Source of the DNA: an uncultured Oscillospiraceae bacterium
Lineage (GTDB): Bacteria; Bacillota; Clostridia; Oscillospirales; Oscillospiraceae
DNA length: 7,972 bases
Reading direction: 5' to 3'
NCBI GenBank assembly: GCA_934659415.1
Contig: CAKUHW010000040.1
Location: 1-7,972, forward strand
Shown here: piece after piece, positions 5,109 through 7,972 of the stretch
How positions within the stretch are numbered: position 1 is the first letter of the stretch
Layout of the letters: every line of letters starts with the position of its first letter
Position numbers and translations under genes: made by a program
The notes under the pieces: model-generated
Database searches by the model: none
What the model was told of the DNA's origin: nothing
The model's input: only the letters and a program-made list of their open reading frames with translations

Positions 5109-6551
5109 ATGAGCAACTTGACCCTGAAAGATGCCAGGATAAGCAGAAAAGAGATGATCGGCTGGATCGTCGCGATCGTTCTCTTTGCCATTGTTATGCT
5201 GATCCCGACATCGGAGCTGTTCACCGCGCAGATTCGCCTGAGCATCGCCCTGACCGCCGCCATCATGTCCGGCTTCGCCTTTGAGATCCTGCCGAACGTG
5301 GTGCTCGGCCTGATGCTGCTGACCCTGTACATCATCACCAATCTGGCAAACGCCAACACCGTGCTGTCCGGCTTTACCAATCCGAACGTGTGGGCGTCTG
5401 CCTCGGCCATGCTGCTGGTGGGCTGCATGGACCAGACCCGTGTGCTGAAAAAGGCCTGCTACGGCTGCATGCTGAAGCTGGGCGGCAGCTATCGCGCCAT
5501 CGTCATCGCCATGTCCATTGTGGGCATTGCCCTGGGCGCGGTCATCGGCGGCGCCAATGTGGCCGCCCCCATGATCGTGATCGCCTATGCTCTCTGCGTG
5601 GCCCTCGGGCTGGAGCCCGGCAGCAACGAGGCCGCCCTGCTGATGATCAGCTCCTACGTGGCAGCCAACGCACCCACCGGCTACTTCTACAGTTCTCTGC
5701 AGGCCATGGGCTACTCCGCCATGCAAAACGTCATCCCGGACGCCCCCGCCATCACCTATGGCTCCTATCTCTACCAGAACTGGCCCATGATCATCTTCGG
5801 CTTTATCACCATCGCCATCTGCATCGTGTGTCTGCCCGTCACCAAGCGCGGCAAGGAGGCCAAGGCGGCCAGGGCAGCGGCAAAGGAGGCATCCAAGAAG
5901 TATCTGCACGGCGAGCTGGACAAGGTGGGCAAGATGCAGGCCAAGGACTATGTGATGATCGTCATTCTGGCGCTGGTCCTGGTCGGCCTTCTGACCATGT
6001 CCAAGACCAAGCTGAATATCGCCTGGATTCTGATGATCGGCGCTCTGGTCTGCTACCTGCCCTTCATCCGCATCGGCAACGGCGAAGCTCTGCGGTCGGT
6101 CAAGTGGTCCGTGTTCATCTTCATGGGCGCCACCATGGGTATCGGCGCTGTCTTCTCCGCCGTCGGCACCAGCAGCTTCATGGCCAGCATCGTTGAACCC
6201 ATGCTCTCCGGCGTCGGCACCACCCTGCGGCTGTTCTTCGTCTGGCTCATCGCCACCATCGCCAACTTCTTCCTGACTCCCCTGGCCTCGATCAACACGC
6301 TGCTGCCCGCCATCTCCAATATCACCAACAGCCTCGGCATGGCCAGCACCCCCGTATTTTACATGTTCATGCAGGGCGCCACCAATACCGCCGTGCTCCC
6401 CTATGAGATCGCCATGCCCATGCTCATGTTCTCCTACGGCATGTGCAGCCTGAAGCAGTATGTAAAGGTCATGGGCCTTATCACGCTGGCCAACGCCGCA
6501 TTCATGATGGCCGTTATGGTGCCCTACTGGAATTTGATCGGACTGCTTTGA
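5109..6551 (+). CDS. DASS/SLC13-like anion transporter
   Basis: A 480-residue inner-membrane protein with about eleven or twelve hydrophobic segments, the usual length for divalent anion:sodium symporters (sulfate, dicarboxylates). Segments lie near 15-33, 42-60, 62-80, 93-106, 128-147, 150-168, 226-244, 280-297, 303-320, 332-352, 372-390, 411-440 and 453-475, some of them probably re-entrant. A charged loop of mainly Lys, Ala and Glu (246-279) separates two halves. The paired SNT hairpin motifs of the family are degenerate: GGANVAAP at 147-154 in the first half and PLASINTLLP at 391-400 in the second. Start ATG 5109 has AGAGGAGG (5095-5102) at six bases. It precedes the sulfatase by 18 bases, so co-transcription is very likely. 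The inferred role is uptake of a sulfated or carboxylated anion, or exchange for sulfate. Family assignment is fairly safe but the substrate is unknown. Confidence 0.85.
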   Translation: MSNLTLKDARISRKEMIGWIVAIVLFAIVMLIPTSELFTAQIRLSIALTAAIMSGFAFEILPNVVLGLMLLTLYIITNLANANTVLSGFTNPNVWASASAMLLVGCMDQTRVLKKACYGCMLKLGGSYRAIVIAMSIVGIALGAVIGGANVAAPMIVIAYALCVALGLEPGSNEAALLMISSYVAANAPTGYFYSSLQAMGYSAMQNVIPDAPAITYGSYLYQNWPMIIFGFITIAICIVCLPVTKRGKEAKAARAAAKEASKKYLHGELDKVGKMQAKDYVMIVILALVLVGLLTMSKTKLNIAWILMIGALVCYLPFIRIGNGEALRSVKWSVFIFMGATMGIGAVFSAVGTSSFMASIVEPMLSGVGTTLRLFFVWLIATIANFFLTPLASINTLLPAISNITNSLGMASTPVFYMFMQGATNTAVLPYEIAMPMLMFSYGMCSLKQYVKVMGLITLANAAFMMAVMVPYWNLIGLL

Positions 6552-6569
6552 TCCTGGAGGTATTTTCCC

Positions 6570-7972
6570 ATGAAACGCAAACCTAACATTGTTCTGATGT
6601 TCATTGATGACCTTGGAATCGGCGACGTATCCTGCTATAATGAGCATTCCCAGCTCCACACCGAGCACATTGACCGGCTTGCCTCGGAGGGCGTCAAATT
6701 TACCGATGCCCACGCCACCAGCGCGCTGTGCACTCCTTCCCGCTACGGCCTGCTGACCGGGCGCTACAACTGGCGCTCCTGTCTGAAAAAGCTGGTGTAT
6801 GTGAAGTCCGAGGACAACATGATCGAGGAGGGCCGGCTGACTCTGGCCTCTATGCTCAAAGCGCAGGGCTACCAGACCGCCTGCATCGGCAAGTGGCACC
6901 TGGGGATGCAGTGGGTCCACACCGGCGACGGTCCCTACGATGTGGACTACTCCAAGCCCTACAAAATGGGCCCCAATGACTTTGGCTTTGACTATTTCTT
7001 CGGCCTGATGGCATCCCTGAGTCAGCCGCCCTATGTCTACCTGGAAAACGACCGCGCCACCGCCATTCCCGACACCGTCTCCGGTGTCAAGCCCGACGTT
7101 CTGTTCAACTTCGCATATAATCAGACCTGGCTGCCCGGTCCCACTGTCAGCGGCTTCAATGTGCGCGATGTGGTGCCGACCTGCCAGAAGAAGGCATTGG
7201 AGCAGATTGACAGGTTCGCCGAAACAGACCAACCGTTCTTCCTCTACTATCCGACTCCTGCCGTCCACGTGCCCCTGCTGCCCAGCGAGGAATTCGAGGG
7301 CAAGTCCGGCATCGGTCCCTATGGTGATTTTGTTTTGCAGACCGATGCCATGGTGGGTGAGCTGATGGCCAAGCTGGAGGAAAAGGGTCTTGCGGAAAAC
7401 ACTATGTTCATCTTCGCCAGTGACAACGGCTGCGGCGCGAACGTGGACTACGACTCCCTGATCGCCAAGGGGCACAACCCCAGCTACATCTATCGCGGCT
7501 GCAAGGGCGATATCTGGGAGGGCGGACACCGCATCCCCTATATCGTCAGGTATCCCGGCGTGATCCCTCAGGGCATTGAGAGCGACCAGATGGTGTCCCT
7601 GTCCGATGTGATGGCCACCTGGGCCGAGTGCTTCGGTCTGGAGCTTCCGGACAATGCCGCCGAGGACTCGGTCTCCCATTTCTGCCTGTGGCAGGGCGAG
7701 GACAAGGCCGTCCGTGAGGATATCGTCATGTCCTCCCTCAACGGTTCTCTGTCCCTGCGGGAGGGCCCCTGGAAGCTTGAGCTCTGCCCCGGCTCCGGCG
7801 GCCCCACCGACGCTCTGAACAAGACCGATCTGAAGGCGCTCCCCCGCTTCCAGCTCTACAACATGACCGGAGACGTGGGCGAGCGGTACAATCTGTACGA
7901 GCGCTTCCCGGAAGTGGCGGAGCGGCTGCGCCAGAAGCTGATCCGCTACATTGAGGACGGCCGTTCCACCCC
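6570..7972 (+). CDS. Type I sulfatase, Cys-type, cytoplasmic (3' end outside window)
   Basis: A formylglycine-dependent sulfatase of the alkaline-phosphatase-like superfamily that hydrolyses a sulfate ester. ATG 6570 has GGAGG (6556-6560) at nine bases. The frame is open to the window edge for 467 codons, so it is near complete. Active-site elements are all present: metal ligands D13 and D14 (NIVLMFIDDLG), the formylglycine precursor C54 in CTPSRYGLLTG (54-64), R58, K108 and H110 in GKWHLG, H233 in the AVHVPLLP segment, D285 and N286 in SDNG, and K312 before GGHR (318-321). The N-terminus has no signal peptide, so it should work in the cytoplasm, where anSME can modify it. It follows the anion transporter by 18 bases. 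Sequence resembles arylsulfatase A-type enzymes, but sulfatase substrate cannot be told from these motifs. Aryl, steroid or sugar sulfates are all possible. Confidence 0.95.
   Translation, partial: MKRKPNIVLMFIDDLGIGDVSCYNEHSQLHTEHIDRLASEGVKFTDAHATSALCTPSRYGLLTGRYNWRSCLKKLVYVKSEDNMIEEGRLTLASMLKAQGYQTACIGKWHLGMQWVHTGDGPYDVDYSKPYKMGPNDFGFDYFFGLMASLSQPPYVYLENDRATAIPDTVSGVKPDVLFNFAYNQTWLPGPTVSGFNVRDVVPTCQKKALEQIDRFAETDQPFFLYYPTPAVHVPLLPSEEFEGKSGIGPYGDFVLQTDAMVGELMAKLEEKGLAENTMFIFASDNGCGANVDYDSLIAKGHNPSYIYRGCKGDIWEGGHRIPYIVRYPGVIPQGIESDQMVSLSDVMATWAECFGLELPDNAAEDSVSHFCLWQGEDKAVREDIVMSSLNGSLSLREGPWKLELCPGSGGPTDALNKTDLKALPRFQLYNMTGDVGERYNLYERFPEVAERLRQKLIRYIEDGRST

Noticed and set aside
5390..6196. 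268-codon open frame on the + strand in another frame
   Set aside because: It lies inside the transporter gene and is rich in Arg, His and Gly with no membrane segments or motifs. It is a frame-shifted reading of the real gene.
4896..7679. 927-codon open frame on the minus strand
   Set aside because: It is antisense to the transporter and sulfatase, which both show intact family motifs and ribosome binding sites. Its Gly/His/Asp/Gln-rich, motif-free composition is typical of the complement of high-GC coding sequence.

Overview
The window reads as a chromosomal piece of an anaerobic, fairly GC-rich Clostridia-type Firmicute, plausibly a gut Oscillospiraceae-like species. This is inferred from the clostridial character of the EF-Ts tail, strong AGGAGG-type ribosome binding sites, an oxygen-sensitive radical SAM sulfatase-maturating enzyme in place of the aerobic FGE, and a UroD-family methyltransferase-like protein. 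No mobile element, RNA gene or CRISPR array is visible.

Layout: (1) 1-268 holds the 3' end of tsf (EF-Ts) on the + strand, closed by a strong hairpin terminator. (2) 326-1015, minus strand, is an unrecognised 229-residue protein. (3) 1118-2077, minus strand, is a UroD/MtaA-superfamily protein with its own near-consensus promoter. (4) 2187-4902, minus strand, is a tight three-gene run: a Crp/Fnr-type regulator, an anaerobic sulfatase-maturating enzyme (anSME) and a LysR-type regulator, with 35- and 20-base gaps and a strong terminator after LysR. (5) Divergent from it, 5109 to the window edge on the + strand, come a DASS/SLC13-like anion transporter and, 18 bases later, a type I sulfatase that is open to the last base of the window.

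Regions 4 and 5 form a coherent functional unit. The sulfatase carries the Cys-type activation motif (CTPSR...TG) that anSME converts to formylglycine, and the anSME has all three radical-SAM cysteines, all eight auxiliary-cluster cysteines and the catalytic Asp. The sulfatase has no signal peptide, so it should act in the cytoplasm. The transporter next to it is the obvious candidate to bring in a small sulfated anion, or to exchange it for sulfate or another anion. The substrate cannot be read from the sequence.

The roughly 206-base divergent region between the Crp/Fnr gene and the transporter holds a perfect palindrome with exact Crp/Fnr geometry (TGTAT-N6-ATACA). It is centred 41.5 bases upstream of a start site inferred from an extended -10, which is the classical class II activator position. 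A second, longer-spaced inverted repeat (TTTCGGA-N18-TCCGAAA) lies next to it. The simplest model is that the Crp/Fnr protein and/or the LysR protein control the divergent transporter-sulfatase operon in response to an unknown ligand.
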